64,000 nt of DNA from Pratylenchus scribneri (GCA_030063045.1 JAQSEB010000004.1:992001-1056000), one strand, 5' to 3'. Positions 37,246 through 49,619 are shown, counted from the first letter of the stretch. Translations and numbers: made by a program. The notes: generated from the letters alone by a model not told the origin.

Positions 37246-39717
37246 ATGGAATTAGCAAATGATGTAAATTTGCCTGTGGCCTCCTCACATCGAAAGTATG
37301 TCATTTCCAATACAGTAAGAATTTTTAGAATCCACAATTTGCAAAGGTAAAAGGGAGGAACTTTCACTCAATATTTTCGGCTTTTTTGGTAAAAACTTCT
37401 AATAAAACGTAACCAGGCCCTAAATTTATAGCTAATCGAATAAGTCTTAATCTTGGGCGGCTGCAAATAAGAGTCCCTCCTTTACTTTTTGCAGTAACTT
37501 AGGAATATTCATTCCCGCAAAATCTATTAACTAACATTCATTTAGTTCAACTGACTTCTGGGCCAAATTAGACAATGCAATTTTGGCTGCCCGAGCCCAT
37601 TTAATTCATTCCAATTTGGATTTAAAAAATGCAAATTCTTTGGTTCATTCCCTATCCGAAATGTTGGAACGGGTCAAGGAGGAAACCAATGGAAGGGGAT
37701 CAAATGCCAAAATTGAGGAGGAGGAAATAAATTTGGAAGAGGAAATGGAGGATGTGCCAATTTTTGAGTCCATGATTTTGTGCGGTAATTCCGCCGGTGG
37801 CAACAATTTTAACAGGAAACGATCAACCCAATTGAGCATCACCGTTTGTGTTTTTTTGTTGCTAAATTCAAATTTAATCCGATTGTCAAAGAATTCTACA
37901 ATAATGCCAATGGAAAGGAAGGCAATGAATCTGAAAAAACGATCATTGATTGCACCAGCTCCACTTCAGGGAATGCCAATTATGGAGGCAAATGAGAACG
38001 GCAACGCAATGGGCGAACGTGAACCGTCTATATATTTCACGGACGGCAGCAGAAAAGGATCGAAAGCATTTTCGGCGAGTGGCGAGCAAGACGAGGATAA
38101 ACAACAGAAACAAGACCCGGTTGATTCCATTGGGAACAGAGGACAATTGGGTATCACCAATAGGGTACCTGGGCCATTTTTTGGCCATAGCTCGAGTAGG
38201 CAATAGGAAGGCGATATATCATTCAAAAGCTCTAAAAATTCTCTACAAATTTTTGAAATAAGCGATTTTGCCTCCAAAAATTCTAGTCTATTACATTCAG
38301 AGTTCAGAGGCACATAATTTATTTTTAAGGTCGAAATCATAAATTTAAAAAGGCCAAATTATAAAGGACATGAAATGATTTATCGGGCTATTTGCCTTTT
38401 TTTGAGTTATATGTTATACCTGATCGTCGGTATTGGTATTGGTATCCAATTGTCTGGATCCCCTAATCCCAATTTTATTTATTTTTCATTTATCATAATC
38501 AGTTTTTGCTTCGTTCCATTCCGCACATTGCAATCATTTCCGTGACAGCCCTATGGCTTTTGTTCGGTGCCATCATTTTCCGATGTATTGACTCCGAAAT
38601 CGCCGAAAAACCATTCCATCGTGCCCTCCTTTATGCCTTTGAATTGTGCGCCTCCATTGGTTGGGGCGACATTCGTTCAACGAATCCGTGGAGTCAGTGT
38701 TTTTGCATTTTATTCACCCTTTTTGGCATTCCATTCCTTTTCTCTACTTTTGCCAATCTAGGCCGTCTGATCACCGAATTTTATTGGTTTCACTTTTAGC
38801 TCTTTTCAATTTCCCGTGTTTTTCAGTGTTGATTGGCTCTTTTTGAGTGCCGTCGTCAGAAGGAAGGTTAGTGATGTTGCCTGAGGCCCAAACTTGGCAC
38901 CATTTATAATAAAACTCATCGATGTTATATTAAAGAGCAGTCTAAAGAGCAGTTGTATATTCAATGATATTTTTTATTTATTGGTTCAAAAATTTATGGA
39001 ATTGTATTCAAAAAATCGTTAAAAACTTCCTATAGGATGGATTAGAGAAATGTTCAGTGGTTTTTTGGACACAGCTCAATCAGTATTGAACCAATTTAAA
39101 CAAAATTTATATAAATGGACAGCCAAAAGTCTTCTCTTTAATTTGATACTAAAATCTTCAAAATTAGTTCAGTCCTTGATTAGTTATTATAAACGGCGCT
39201 AAGTTGGGATGTTCTGAGTTAGTTGGTGCCTTTCGTGCCTATTTGAATCCAATTTTCCCAACAGCAAAGTGTGATGAGCAATTCGGCGCATCGACGTCGA
39301 TTCCCACTTCGTTTGGCATTGAATTTACTTTTCCTCCATCAATGTTTGGGGGTGCTCCTTTACAGTGGCCTTTTCCGTGATTTCCCCGTTGTGGCCTCCA
39401 TCTATTTCAGTGTAACTTCGATGGCCACAATTGGACTGGGCGATTTCACACCGGAACCGGCCAATTGGGGTGAAACTTTGATTGCTATTGTCTATTTCAG
39501 TTCGGGTCAGTCCCCTTCCAAGCATCGGCCAATTCCCCGACCATTTTCAGGCATTATTCTCCTCTCAGCCCTGTATTTGTCCATTGCCTACCATTTCCAA
39601 ACAATTTTCTATATTTCAATGCAAAAAATGCTTCACAAATTCTACATTCGCTTTTGGAGACAACGAAGGGGAAATGTGGAGGAAGGAATGAGGGAAAAGA
39701 AAACAAATAAATTTTAA
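37246..39717 (+). CDS. Two-pore-domain K+ channel (TWK) with unusual first filter
   Basis: Seen: ATG at 37246 (MELANDVNLPVASSHRK); a long acidic N-terminal cytoplasmic part (EEEEINLEEEMEDVPIFESM, then SIYFTDGSRKGSKAFSASGE); TM1 IPHIAIISVTALWLLFGAII; pore 1 FELCASIGWGDIRSTN; TM2 CFCILFTLFGIPFLFSTFAN; TM3 LALNLLFLHQCLGVLLYSGL; pore 2 SVTSMATIGLGDFTPEPANW; TM4 GIILLSALYLSIAYHFQTIF; and a basic tail ending TNKF at 39717. Known: K2P channels carry GYG/GFG in pore 1 and GFG/GLG in pore 2. The GWG of pore 1 is out of pattern. F1 and F2 elements sit in the introns before TM1 and before TM3. It is diverged from the K2P at 20-22 kb, so this is not a local duplication. It converges on the FABP gene, 127 bp away. 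Confidence 0.85.
38165..38425. mobile_element. F1 foldback element in the second K2P gene
   Basis: Starts GGGCCATTTTTTGGCCATAG, CTCGAGTAGGCAATAGGAAG, GCGATATATCATT; the right arm AAATGATTTATCGGGC and TTTGAGTTATATG is weaker. It lies between the exon ending QLGITNR and the exon starting FLLRSIPH. Confidence 0.65.
38885..39215. mobile_element. F2 foldback element in the second K2P gene
   Basis: Left: ACTTGGCACCATTTATAATA, ATTAAAGAGCAGTCTAAAGA. Right: GACAGCCAAAAGTCTTCTCT, GTTCAGTCCTTGATTAGTTA, TTATAAACGGCGCTAAGTTG. About 330 bp. Same layout as the other F2 copies. Confidence 0.75.
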
Positions 39718-39844
39718 TGAATAAAAAAATTGAATATGTTCAAAACATTTACACAGAAAAAATTATAGCATTTGACATTCTTTACTAGAGTTTTAAACGA
39801 CTGTGAGCTTATTCTACTCTTCACTATCATCATTTCATCAATAT

Positions 39845-40511
39845 TCAATCGGTGCGAATGTAATGGTGAATCAGCTCCACCCCATTGAATATTACATGCT
39901 GAAAATGAATTGGAGGGGATTAATGGAGGAGGATTTGTGCTTAACCAATTCAAGATTGCCTTCACCATCAATTTGATAAGCATATTCCTCAGGGGGTGTT
40001 TGAGTGCCAACCACTTTATGCCTTTCCATCAGTCGATCACTCTTTGCATCGTATTTGAACAAAATCTGTGGATGGTGCCAAATTGTATTGCGCCGAACCC
40101 CCCAAAAACACCTTATGTTCATTTCCATCCCAATATTTGGCCTGGAATTCATTTCCCAATGAAAATGTCCAGTCGGCATTCTTTTTGGAGCCCTTCACCC
40201 ATTGGCTGCCTTGCACCCCTGTGCCAATCATCATTCGATAATTACCCGCAGAAAGGGGAAAAAGAATTCGAGTCAATTTGGGCATTTTAAATTGTTGTCT
40301 AGTTGCGGTATCAAAACCTTATTAATTAATAATTGCCATCAAAAATTGTATTCATTTTACCTTTCGCTGCCAAATATGCATCAAAATTATCGCTTCGATC
40401 ATAAAGAAATGCCCCGAAAAATTTTTGTGGGATATCGCCATTTTGTGAAAATATGGGACAAAACAATAGGAAAAAGGTAAACAAAAAATTTAATTGAGAA
40501 TTATTGTGCAT
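39845..40511 (-). CDS. lbp: Secreted fatty-acid-binding protein (nematode LBP type)
   Basis: Seen: ATG at 40509-40511; signal peptide MHNNSQLNFLFTFFLLFCPI; IPQKFFGAFLYDRSDNFDAY LAAKG as in the family's first strand; FDTATRQQFKMPKLTRILF; NADWTFSLGNEFQAKYWDGN; after a short intron beginning at GTGTTTTTGG, ILFKYDAKSDRLMERHKVVG, YAYQIDGEGNLEL and a last exon HVIFNGVELIHHYIRTD, stop 39845-39847. Four exons. Known: LBP-1/2/3-type FABPs are ten-stranded beta-barrels with an added secretion signal, unique to nematodes, and carry lipids in body fluid and perienteric or egg fluid. The usual C-terminal carboxylate-binding motif (R.Y) is seen as HHYIR. Convergent with the K2P gene. Confidence 0.88.
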
Positions 40512-41196
40512 TTTTGAGGGATGGGGGAGAATTGGATGCGCGGAGAAAGAATTGTCTGTGTGGGTTAATTAATTGGATGGGAGGAAATGATCAATTTGTT
40601 CAATGAAGGACCAGTAGAACGGCCAGCAGAACTCATTTCAATGGTTCAACAAACCCCACTCTTCCGAAATCAATCACTTTTTTTTCTTTGAAAGGATGAA
40701 TGGGAAAATAACGATATATTTTGCGCGACCATAAAAGATTTGGAATTAGAAGTATCAAAAAATTTTACATCTGTTTAAGTTCCCCTTTTCCATAGCTATC
40801 TAACTAATTAAGTGAAATGTGTTACTAATAAGAAAAATGTGTTTTCGAATGCTAGTAAAAATTTTTTTTCGTATTCCTATGATGAATGAATATTGTTGCC
40901 AAATCCAACCCACTCACCTGCTTCTGATGACTGAATCTCTTGTATTTTTTATTGCTTAAGGGCTGAATCAAAATAATGGAAAAATGGTCCTTTATTACAT
41001 GAAAGGGTGAAAAATATCAAACAAAAATAATTTGGGATAACCGTATGCATAATGAACAGAGGAAGGGGGGTGAGGGAAGCGAGCAATGATAATATGATAA
41101 TTTTGAGTGGATATTTGAGAATTTGAAGTGGATGTGGATACAATGAAGGGTGGACGAAGTGAAAAAAAATGCAAAAAAAAAATTAAATGAAGTTCA
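40512..41196. other. Intergenic, nothing recognised
   Basis: AT-rich, about 680 bp. It separates the FABP start from the end of the next minus-strand gene. No supported feature. Confidence 0.5.
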
Positions 41197-42677
41197 TCAT
41201 CTTCCAATGCCATTTTCTTTGAGCAATTTTGAACGCTGTAAATTGTTTTTGTGTCCGTTTGTGGTTGGTGTCATTGTTGCTGCCAATTCATTGCCAATTA
41301 TTTGGACCAATTTCTGCCTTTTGAATGCCTTTGCCTCTCTTTGACCCAATTCCCATAATTGAGTTTGCTTTTGCCTGGATAATGTTCCATCTGCCGAGAT
41401 AATGTCCGCTAGTTGGCCGTGCAATTCTTCATTCCCTGGAATAATTTTTTGTACACAATAAAAAAAAATAAATTAAAAAATATAAATCCATTCAATTCAT
41501 AAATTTCCCTCGTCAATCCCACCCATCCCCCCCCTCCCCCCCCTCCAATATTAATCCAAATTGTTGGACGAACCAAATCCAATTTGGCGGATTATGTTGC
41601 AGATTTGTCGTTGTTTCTGCGAAAAAAATTGTTCACAGGCTGTTTTGGCTGATGATTCCGTCGCTGAATTCTTCCTTCTACGTTTCCTCATTTTTGTTGG
41701 ACTGTTCGTCGCCGCATTCAAAATTGGCTCTGATGTTGAGGAGGAAGGGCTCATCCCAATCCATTCGTATTCTTCTCCTCCTATTGCTTCCTCCAATGGC
41801 CATTTGGCCACTTCCTTTTCCTCAGCTATTTTCTCATCATTTTCCCTTCGATTTTGTTCAAATATCGGTGGCGCCAATTCTTCTTCAAAATTTGGAATTC
41901 CATTTGGTTGGAATTGAATGGCCATTTCGTCGTTTTGATCTGCAATTTTTGAATGAATTTTGACCGAATTCCCACAATTGGTCTAGTTTAGAGATTAAGG
42001 GAGTTGGTTATAAAGTAGAGGAAAAAAGAAAACTGTTTGTTTTTTACTTGGGAAAAACTCATCTTTAAAAAGTGAAGAAAAAATGATTAACTCTATATCG
42101 CCAGATAATTCTTCAACCTATTGTTTCTAAGAATGTTGAAAGGGAATTTCGAAAAGTTCTCCAAATTCAAACATTAATTTACACAGTTCAATTTTCTGCT
42201 ATTAATTTTACTAAAAGAAAAAAATAAAGATCTATCTTTCCGCAACCGGTTCGTAGTCTTTTTTTCTTAATACTTTAATACACACCTTTCATTTGTTCCT
42301 CCTCTTCATCCTTTTCTTCATCTTCTTCATCCATTTCATCGGCAAATTCCATTTCCGCCGGTGCCGATTGAATTTCCACAGAACCAAATGAAGAAGCATT
42401 TCCATCATCGTCAAATGAGCAAATTGAGGAAGATCGACGGCGGCGTCTGAAAAATAAATTTTTGGTATTTCGAAGGGGAAACCAACTTCCAAATGGCCAA
42501 TCTGTTCGGGTCCAATGGTCCTTGTTTTCTTTTCATCCGCCCGCCGGTGTTCATTTTTCCCCCATTTGGCCCTTCCGAATTTGCCCTTTCTCCTCTTCTT
42601 TTTTCCCTTTTTTCGGTGCTGTTCCCTCCCTCCGACGATGATTGTCCATTCGCCGCCGTTGCATTCACTTCGCCCAC
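41197..42677 (-). CDS. Hypothetical nuclear-type protein with charged low-complexity regions
   Basis: Seen: ATG at 42675-42677 (MGEVNATAANGQSSSEGGN), a basic region (GGRMKRKQGPLDPNRLAIWK, then RRRRSSSICSFDDDG), an acidic run (EMDEEDEEKDEEEQMK), a middle exon IQFQPNGIPNFEEELAPPIF, MRKRRRKNSATES, CEQFFSQKQRQICNIIRQIG, and a last exon HGQLADIISADGTLSRQKQT, QLWELGQREAKAFKRQKLVQ, ending at 41197. About 310 residues over four exons, joined with consistent phases. The basic clusters look like nuclear localisation signals. The C-terminal third is predicted helical and is the most conserved-looking part. I do not recognise the family. Confidence 0.55.
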
Positions 42678-42779
42678 CTAAATTAGTTCGGTTTTATCAA
42701 TTGTGAATTCGAAATTTTTAGATTATGATTTTATTTAATGCATTCACATTATATGTTTCATCCAATTTTGATTTTCGGC

Positions 42780-43130
42780 ATGTTCTATTTGCCATAGAGC
42801 CTTAATCTATAGCTCAATCGATTCACTAGGACCGTTTGTTTAGCAATTCCAAATCGATTTAAACTGTTTGAACCTAATTTATGGTCCATTTTCGGGTTTT
42901 TAAACTGGTTAATATTTTTAAAATCAAATAAATTTGTCCAGAATTAAAATTTTTGATTCATTAATCATTAGGGTCCGTTTTGTTTGTTTATAAGATTTCA
43001 ATTTCAAACAAATTTAAAGTGGTTTGACTAATAAGTTAAGGCCAATCAATTGTGATTTGGGTTTTTAAACCGGCTTAATATTTTTAAAATGAATAAATCA
43101 TTCTTAAATTGGAATTTCTCCTACTAAATC
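42780..43130. repeat. Two diverged copies of a ~190-bp repeat (F3-like)
   Basis: GGGTTTTTAAACTGGTTAAT followed by ATTTTTAAAATCAAATAAAT at about 42894 recurs as GGGTTTTTAAACCGGCTTAA, TATTTTTAAAATGAATAAAT at about 43068. Each is preceded by a GTCCGTTT/ACCGTTTG...GTTTGA(A/C) segment. Probably a decayed transposon related to 22190-22510. Confidence 0.5.
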
Positions 43131-43280
43131 GATCATGCCGAATCGAATAAACCATAAATCAGTAATTTACTAGGATGCATATGGGCTTAATATTGTCATT
43201 TATTATAAACTTAAATGTCTGTTCATAATATATTTTTGGTCAAATTAAAATTGTCTACAATATATTCCATTCCCATTCAT

Positions 43281-46027
43281 TCACACCTCATCCACAATGG
43301 ACATATTCTTTTTGTCCAACTTGAATGGATTCCCAAATGCGTGTGGCCTGGCCGCCTGCGGTTCCAATTCCCTCTTTGGGCCAAGTCCAATTGCGATCAT
43401 CGACTTCATATATTCCTCATAACTTCCCATTTTGTTCATTGGCAAATTGTGCAAATCCTCTTAAATTTTAAATTAATTTATTTTGAATTAATTTTGTCCA
43501 CCCAAAACCAACCGGCATGTTGCAGTTTTATTTTCTGCCCCGGCATTCCTCCCTCCAAAACATGCAAATTGTTTGTTTGGACTTGTTGGTCAAAATTCAT
43601 CCGCATTTTGTCCAATTGAGAGCACAAATTGGAACGGCAAATGTCGAAAGGGTTTTTGAATTGAAGCGAGGGAATTGCATTTTGTGAGGGCATTTCGGCC
43701 AAAAACAAATTGGAATCCTTGAATGCGTCCGCCGGAATGGCCGATTTGAATGCGGCCATTGAAGGTTGAAATGTGCAATCGGTCAATCCATTTTTGCCCA
43801 ATTGAAGTCGAGAACGAGAAACTTTGACCTAAAAAGATGAGAAATTATTGCAAAAATATTCAATTTTTACCACCAATGATGCATTCGGAATGGAAGATTC
43901 TTGCAAATTTTTGTAGACGGTCGCACAAACGGATTCCTATGCAAATGGATGAATTTAATTAATTTAAAAATAATTAAAATATTCACATATTCCTGCAATC
44001 CTTGATTCTTTATTCGAGCTTGCAATGCGCCCAAATTGCAATAAGTGTATATTTTTTTGCTTTGTTCATCCAAAATTGCTGTGTTGAATGCTTTGATTCG
44101 ATTCAATGCTTTCCTCAATGTCTGAATTAATTGTTTTATTTTATAATTTAAAATAATTAGTATGGAAATGAATAATTAATAATGCTAATTGTAGGCCATT
44201 CTTTTGGTCATAGCTCAATAAGAAACTAAGTAATTTGGGAGACAATATACCATTGGAAAGCCTTAAAAATCTTCTAAAAAGTGGCCCTTGTGTTTCTAAT
44301 TTTTATTTAAAATATTTTGATTTGAAAATAAGCGGTTTTCCCCCAAAAAACAGTTTCTATATTAAAAAACTTATTTAATTCTTAAAAGAATATCCTAGAA
44401 CCTAAGATAATGTATTTATTCAAATTAAATGATAATATTAAAAGTATCCTAACCGTAATATATTTTAATTTTTCCAAGTCTAAATATAAATTCACTGAAT
44501 AATAGTAGGCGGGCACGGTGCTCAAATATCGTTCGAATTTTTGCTGGAATTGAACACTATTCCCCATTCGTGGATCTTTGGCGGCCATTTTCAGAAGGTC
44601 GAGAAGTTCCGGATAGTTGTACGGCATTATATAGAGGGTCACGGTGGATGATGTGGATATTTTGATGTAGCCAAATGGGAAACCAGCGCCCGGTTTGCTG
44701 TAGGAATTCTCGACGAATACTTGCCAACAAAGGTTTGGATCTTTCCGGCTGAGAATATTCTGTGCCAGTGTGGAATTCCCATCCAATTCATATTTGTCCA
44801 ATTGTAATTCATTGTTGAATGATGGTTCAACATTTTCGCATTTGAATGAGATTATTGGATGGGCAGTTCGTTGTGGAAGAGTATTTCTGAAAATTAGTAA
44901 ATAATTTTGTTTGAAAATAATTTAATTTATACTTGACAGAATCGGGCCAATATGCTTCGGGAATTTGCCAACAACTATGACTTGAGCCAATCTTCTTCAT
45001 CAAAACCAATGAATTCTTCCAAGAAATATCATCGCCGTTATTCTCTTATTAATTCATTTTTTATCAAATTAAAATTTATTGAATTTTACCTGTTGGCTGA
45101 GGTTCATCCGGGCCAATTTTCTTGAATCTAACCAGAACTCCATTTGTTTGAATCTTTTGAATAATTTGATCAATCGATGGATTCAATGAACGATGCGATT
45201 TTATGGAAAATGATCGACCTTAAGTTTTCAAAAATTTTTCAGTTTTATTTAAAACTTAGTTTTACCTCCCATTTGGTCTGCAAATGTTTGGGCAATGCTG
45301 CAATCTTCTTGTGGAATAATTCCCTGTTGTTGGAATAATTCAGGTTGTAAATGGCCTGGCAACCGGAGAACAATTGGAAATAATCGTTGATCCCAACGGA
45401 AAGCATCCACTGATAATTCAGTTCCGATTAAAAGATGCGGTTTTGGTATTCTTGCCTAAACAATCATTTTTGTTAATACTACTGGATGAAAAATTGGAAA
45501 AAAAATACTTCAGGATTTGGTTTAGGTAGAGATGAGCCATCGATGATTGGAATTATCACAACATGTTCCGCATAGCTGGGAAATCGGCCAAAGCCATAGG
45601 TTTCAATGACGGCCCCGGATCCACTTTGCATTCTGCTGACCGTGAGAAGTCTGATGACGCTTTCAAGGCTGGTCTCAAAGTTGTTTGAACCTTTGGCTTT
45701 CAAATTCTTCAATTGCTCATTGAAAATTCTTTGACTCTCTTTCCATCCGGACTTTAATATTACTTATTTTATTGATATCAATTGTGTTTTAACCTTAATA
45801 TTATGTGGATATCCTTCCGATGTTATTAACATATATCTGTCCCCATTTGATGCTGGATCACGTTGCCTTTGCTTAATAACCATTTTTAATTTGTTATGCT
45901 TATCCAAAAGTAAAACCTTAAGAAATTGTTCGACAGCCAATCGCGCATAATCTAAGTAAGTTGTTCCCAAATATGTTTTTTGTAACATTGACGGACTTGT
46001 ATCAATCAAAAACACAATTATAGTCAT
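43281..46027 (-). CDS. ints-6: Integrator complex subunit 6 (INTS6)
   Basis: Seen: the VWA domain starts MTIIVFLIDTSPSMLQKTYL (MIDAS motif DTSPSM), GTTYLDYARLAVEQFLK, QRDPASNGDRYMLITSEGYP, FGRFPSYAEHVVIIPIIDGS, then FRWDQRLFPIVLRLPG, WKNSLVLMKKIGSSHSCWQI PEAYWPDSVK, TLPQRTAHPIISFKCENVEP, KYELDGNSTLAQNILSRKD, CWQVFVENSYSKPGAGFPFG, YIMPYNYPELLDLL, FERYLSTVPAYYYS. The C-terminal box KMGSYEEYMKSM...HAFGNPFKLDKKNMSIVDEV ends at 43281. Known: INTS6 is part of the Integrator complex, which cleaves snRNA and paused Pol II transcripts and recruits PP2A; the KMGNYQEYL and FGNPFK.DKKGM boxes are signatures. The protein is shorter than vertebrate INTS6 mainly between the VWA-beta region and the C-terminal box. 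A half F1 element lies in one intron. Confidence 0.93.
44190..44300. mobile_element. Half F1 element in an INTS6 intron
   Basis: GTAGGCCATTCTTTTGGTCA, TAGCTCAATAAGAAACTAAG and ACAATATACCATTGGAAAGC match the left arm, with CTTCTAAAAAGTGGCCC. No right arm follows, so the element lost one side. Confidence 0.65.
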
Positions 46028-46760
46028 TTTTGTGTATTTTCAATCTTATCTGTTAATATTAAAATTTATTCATTCCATTATTCTATTTCAAAATCGGCAT
46101 TTTAATTATGTGAAAAAGAAAGTATTCTAACAATAATGATTAGGCGTAACGCGTAATATCTAATTTATTCTTTCTTGTTTCTTGATCCAATTTGTTTTTA
46201 ATGTTCACGATTATGATTCCCATTAAAAATTTATGACAGAATTTTTAAAACCTTTTACAATTTATTTCTGCTGGTTTTTCCAAGCTTTTCGTTTATAATT
46301 TACTTTTTCAATCACACCACAACCACAGCAACAGCAAACGGCTGAAAAAAAATTCACATCACAAAACAAAATAAAAATCACAAAAAAGACAAAATTTCAT
46401 TTTTATAAAATTTTTAAAAATGCCAAACAAGAAATTTAAAATGAAATGCTCTTTCATTCTCACATTTTCATATCACTCATCATCATCATCATCACACAGA
46501 CACATTAACACCACAGATCCTTTACCCCCAATTCGACTAGCGAGTAGCGACCACCGTCCATCATATTAAGATTCAATGGTCTCCGGCATCATCACATTTT
46601 ATTTTATCGTAGTCTTGCAATGATCAAAATTCATCAAAACAAAATCTCGGCCAATTCATCATTTTCCGCCAATTTTGCACATATTTTTTGTCGTTGATTC
46701 ATCCAATTTAATTCTTTCCACAAATACTTTGAAATGAATTCAACATTTCATTCATTCCAT
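46028..46760. other. Intergenic between divergent units
   Basis: About 730 bp upstream of INTS6, including a short CATCATCAT run near 46480-46495. No gene seen; presumably the INTS6 promoter. Confidence 0.5.
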
Positions 46761-46764
46761 CTGT

Positions 46765-47275
46765 TTTATTTCCCCCAACATAATTCCGCCTGTTTAATTT
46801 GCCCCAAACATAATTCCGCCTGTTTTATTTGCCCCAAACATAATTCCGCCTGTTTTATTTGCCCCAAACATTTTAATTGCCCCAAACATTTTATTTGCCC
46901 CAAACATTTTATTTGCCCCAAACATTTTATTTGCCCCAATCATTTTATTTGCCCCAAACATTTTAATTGCCCCAAACATTTTATTTGCCCCAAACATTTT
47001 ATTTGCCCCAAACATTTTATTTGCCCCAAACATTTTATTTGCCCCAATCATTTTATTTGCCCCAAACATTTTAATTGCCCCAAACATTTTATTTGCCCCA
47101 AACATTTTATTTGCCCCAAACATTTTAATTGCCCCAAACATTTTATTTGCCCCAAACATTTTAATTGCCCCAAACATTTTATTTGCCCCAAACATTTTAT
47201 TTGCCCCAAACATAATTCCGCCTGTTTTATTTGCCCCAACATAATTCCGCCTGTTTTGTTTTGTTTGCCCCAACT
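46765..47275. repeat. Minisatellite mixing 29-30-bp and 17-18-bp units
   Basis: Both ends have the AATTCCGCCTGTTTTATTTG units. The middle (46870-47205) is built of CATTTTATTTGCCCCAAA (18 bp) and CATTTTAATTGCCCCAAA, with occasional CCCCAAT. A mini higher-order pattern repeats about every 107 bp. Confidence 0.95.
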
Positions 47276-47299
47276 TTTAATCACAATTATTCCATAAAA

Positions 47300-47515
47300 T
47301 ATTTTCATTTTTAGACATTGGAAGATGCAATCATGGCCGAAAGAGAAGCCATTGAATTCATCAAAAAAACGTAAAGAAGGAGATGGAAATGGAAAGCAAC
47401 AATCGACGGAAATGGCCAATAATGAATCCTCCAAAGCTCAAAATTCATTGACAGAAAATGGACAAAATAAATAAACAAAAATTGGAAAATTTAAGAAATT
47501 TTTTCTTTAATTTTT
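47300..47515 (+). pseudogene. Inverted, frameshifted copy of the last exon of the ANCHR-like gene
   Basis: Intron end, exon and 3' flank (ATATTTTCATTTTTAGACAT, TGGAAGATGCAATCATGGCC, GAAAGAGAAGCCATTGAATT) match the reverse complement of about 50095-50320 over roughly 200 bp. In the copy an extra A in the run after ATTCATC shifts the frame, so the reading ends soon after EAIEFIKK. It sits directly against the minisatellite end, in opposite orientation to its source 2.6 kb away. A non-functional fragment. Confidence 0.85.
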
Positions 47516-47931
47516 TTGTCCAAATAAATTATTTTTATTGAAGTGTAATAATGGGGGAATGAATAATATTAAAAATGGGGGAGGAATATCATCAATAAAT
47601 CAATTTGCGCCAAATATTTGCCTTTTGACTCCCTTCTTTTTGTATTCCATTCGTAAATTCATTCCAATTCACCTCTCAATTCGTCCGTGCATTATCGGTC
47701 CCTTTCCCCACACAATAAAATTTAATAATATGAATTATTCCATTTTGTGTTTTGCACGTTTTTTCATCGCTTTTCTAAAATAAATGACCTGATTTTTGGC
47801 CATTCTTATTCCATTCTACATTCTTCTTCAATTTAATTCTTTTTAATTAAACATTTCCGTGTTTGTCCCCAGCAGCATGAGGCTTTTTTTCTTAATTTAA
47901 ATAAAACCGCTTTCATCAAATCCTCCAAAAA

Positions 47932-49619
47932 ATGAGTGGTGACGATGAATGTCAATTTAAAATTACTCAATTATTTCGTGAAAAATTTGGCCGAACTCCC
48001 GATGCCCTCATTCGATGCCCTGGGCGAGTGAATTTAATTGGTAAAATGGAAGGGAATTGTCTCACGTGAATTTATCCCCAAATATAAAGGCGAACACATT
48101 GACTATTCGGATTATTCCGTTTTGCCAATGGCAATTGGCCACAGCACTTGGGTGGCCGTGGGAAAATGCCCGGAACGAAAAGTTTCCTTGATGAATATTG
48201 ACCCCAAATATCCGTGAGGGTGTGAATCCTTCACCTTTAACCAAATATTTATTTTCAGTCCATTCGAATTGGAAATTGGCAATTCTTTCGAGAATGCCAC
48301 CGTCCAAGCGGGGAACAGTCCAAAATGGCAACATTATTTTTTGGCTGGATGGAGAGGAATACTTGAGAGGCTTTATGGAAATGAAGGAACAGCTTTGGCT
48401 GAAGCGAAAGGATTTTGTGCGGTTGTGGGGAGCCAAATTGCACCAAGTGCCGGATTAAGGTCGAACAATTGGGTCAAATTTGGCATATTTTGGCCTTTTT
48501 TGCAGCAGTTCGTCCGCTTTGGTTTGCGCCGCTTCATTGGCAACAATTTACGTACAAACTGGCCAATCATTTGAAACAATTACAAAGGCATAAAATTATT
48601 AAAATTAATCCCCCTTTCTCATCAAAACATTTTCCAATTTGATTCAGAAAGAATTGGCCGAAATTGCCACAAAATCGGAACGTTTTGTGGGCATGGAAGG
48701 AGGTGGCATGGACCAGGCATGTGAATGCCTAGCCCAAACGGGTTCAGCCCTTCGAATTGATTTTGTGCCAACTTTGAAATGGACTTCCGTCCAGCTTCCA
48801 CCGAATGCCCTTTTCGCTGTTGTGCATTCCGGGTTGGAATGCAACAAAGGTGCCACTTCCCATTACAATGAGAGGGTGGTGGAATGCCGAATTGCGGCAC
48901 AAATTATTGCAAAAAGGGCAAATTGTTTGGAGGATTCAAGCAAATGGCATTCCGTTCGAACGTTGAGGGATGCGGCAACACTTCTTGGTTTTGGAGAGAA
49001 ACCAGGAAAAATGTTGGAAATTGTGGACAAATATTTGATGAACGAAGAAGAAGCACATCAGAGGGAAGAAGTTTGCCAAATACTCGACTGCACGGATGTT
49101 GAATTGGCCAAATATTGTTTGAATTCCAACACACAAAATAGTGAGGAGAAGGAGGGAATTTACAATTTACTATGAATTTATTCGGAATTTATTCCTTTTA
49201 AGTGCAACAATTTTGCCTCTACAAAAGGGCAAAACACGTTTTCTCGGAGGCAAATCGAGTGCTGGAATTTGAGGAAATTTGCACAAAAATGGATGGAAAT
49301 AAGGCATTGGAGAGAATGGCCGGTCAATTTCAATTAATTTTATCAAATTCAAATTTGAATCAAACAAAATTTAGCCCTAATGAATGGATCGCACAAATCC
49401 TGCGCCGAATTGTTTGAATGCAGTTGTCCAGAGTTGGACCAAACCGTTCAAAAGTGCCTTCAAAGTGGATGCATAGGTGCACGGTTGACTGGGGCCGGAT
49501 GGGGTGGTTGTGTGGTGGCATTGGTGCGAAAAGAGGAAAGGCAAAAAGTGGAGGCGAATGGACTGAAAGTCCTCTTTTGGAGTGAACCGTGCGGAGGAAT
49601 TGAAATTATTAAAAAATGA
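47932..49619 (+). CDS. GALK2: GHMP sugar kinase, N-acetylgalactosamine kinase/galactokinase (GALK2) type
   Basis: Seen: [20 protein letters not shown], the galactokinase signature [20 protein letters not shown], then [25 protein letters not shown], the ATP-loop [15 protein letters not shown] (formed across a short intron near 48459-48504), [19 protein letters not shown], the catalytic-region [40 protein letters not shown] and [16 protein letters not shown], stop at 49617-49619. Known: GHMP kinases phosphorylate C1 of galactose or GalNAc. The EGGGMDQ motif, [14 protein letters not shown] and [17 protein letters not shown] are closer to GALK2 than to GALK1. All three GHMP motifs are intact. About seven exons. 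No tight neighbour on the same strand. Confidence 0.93.
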
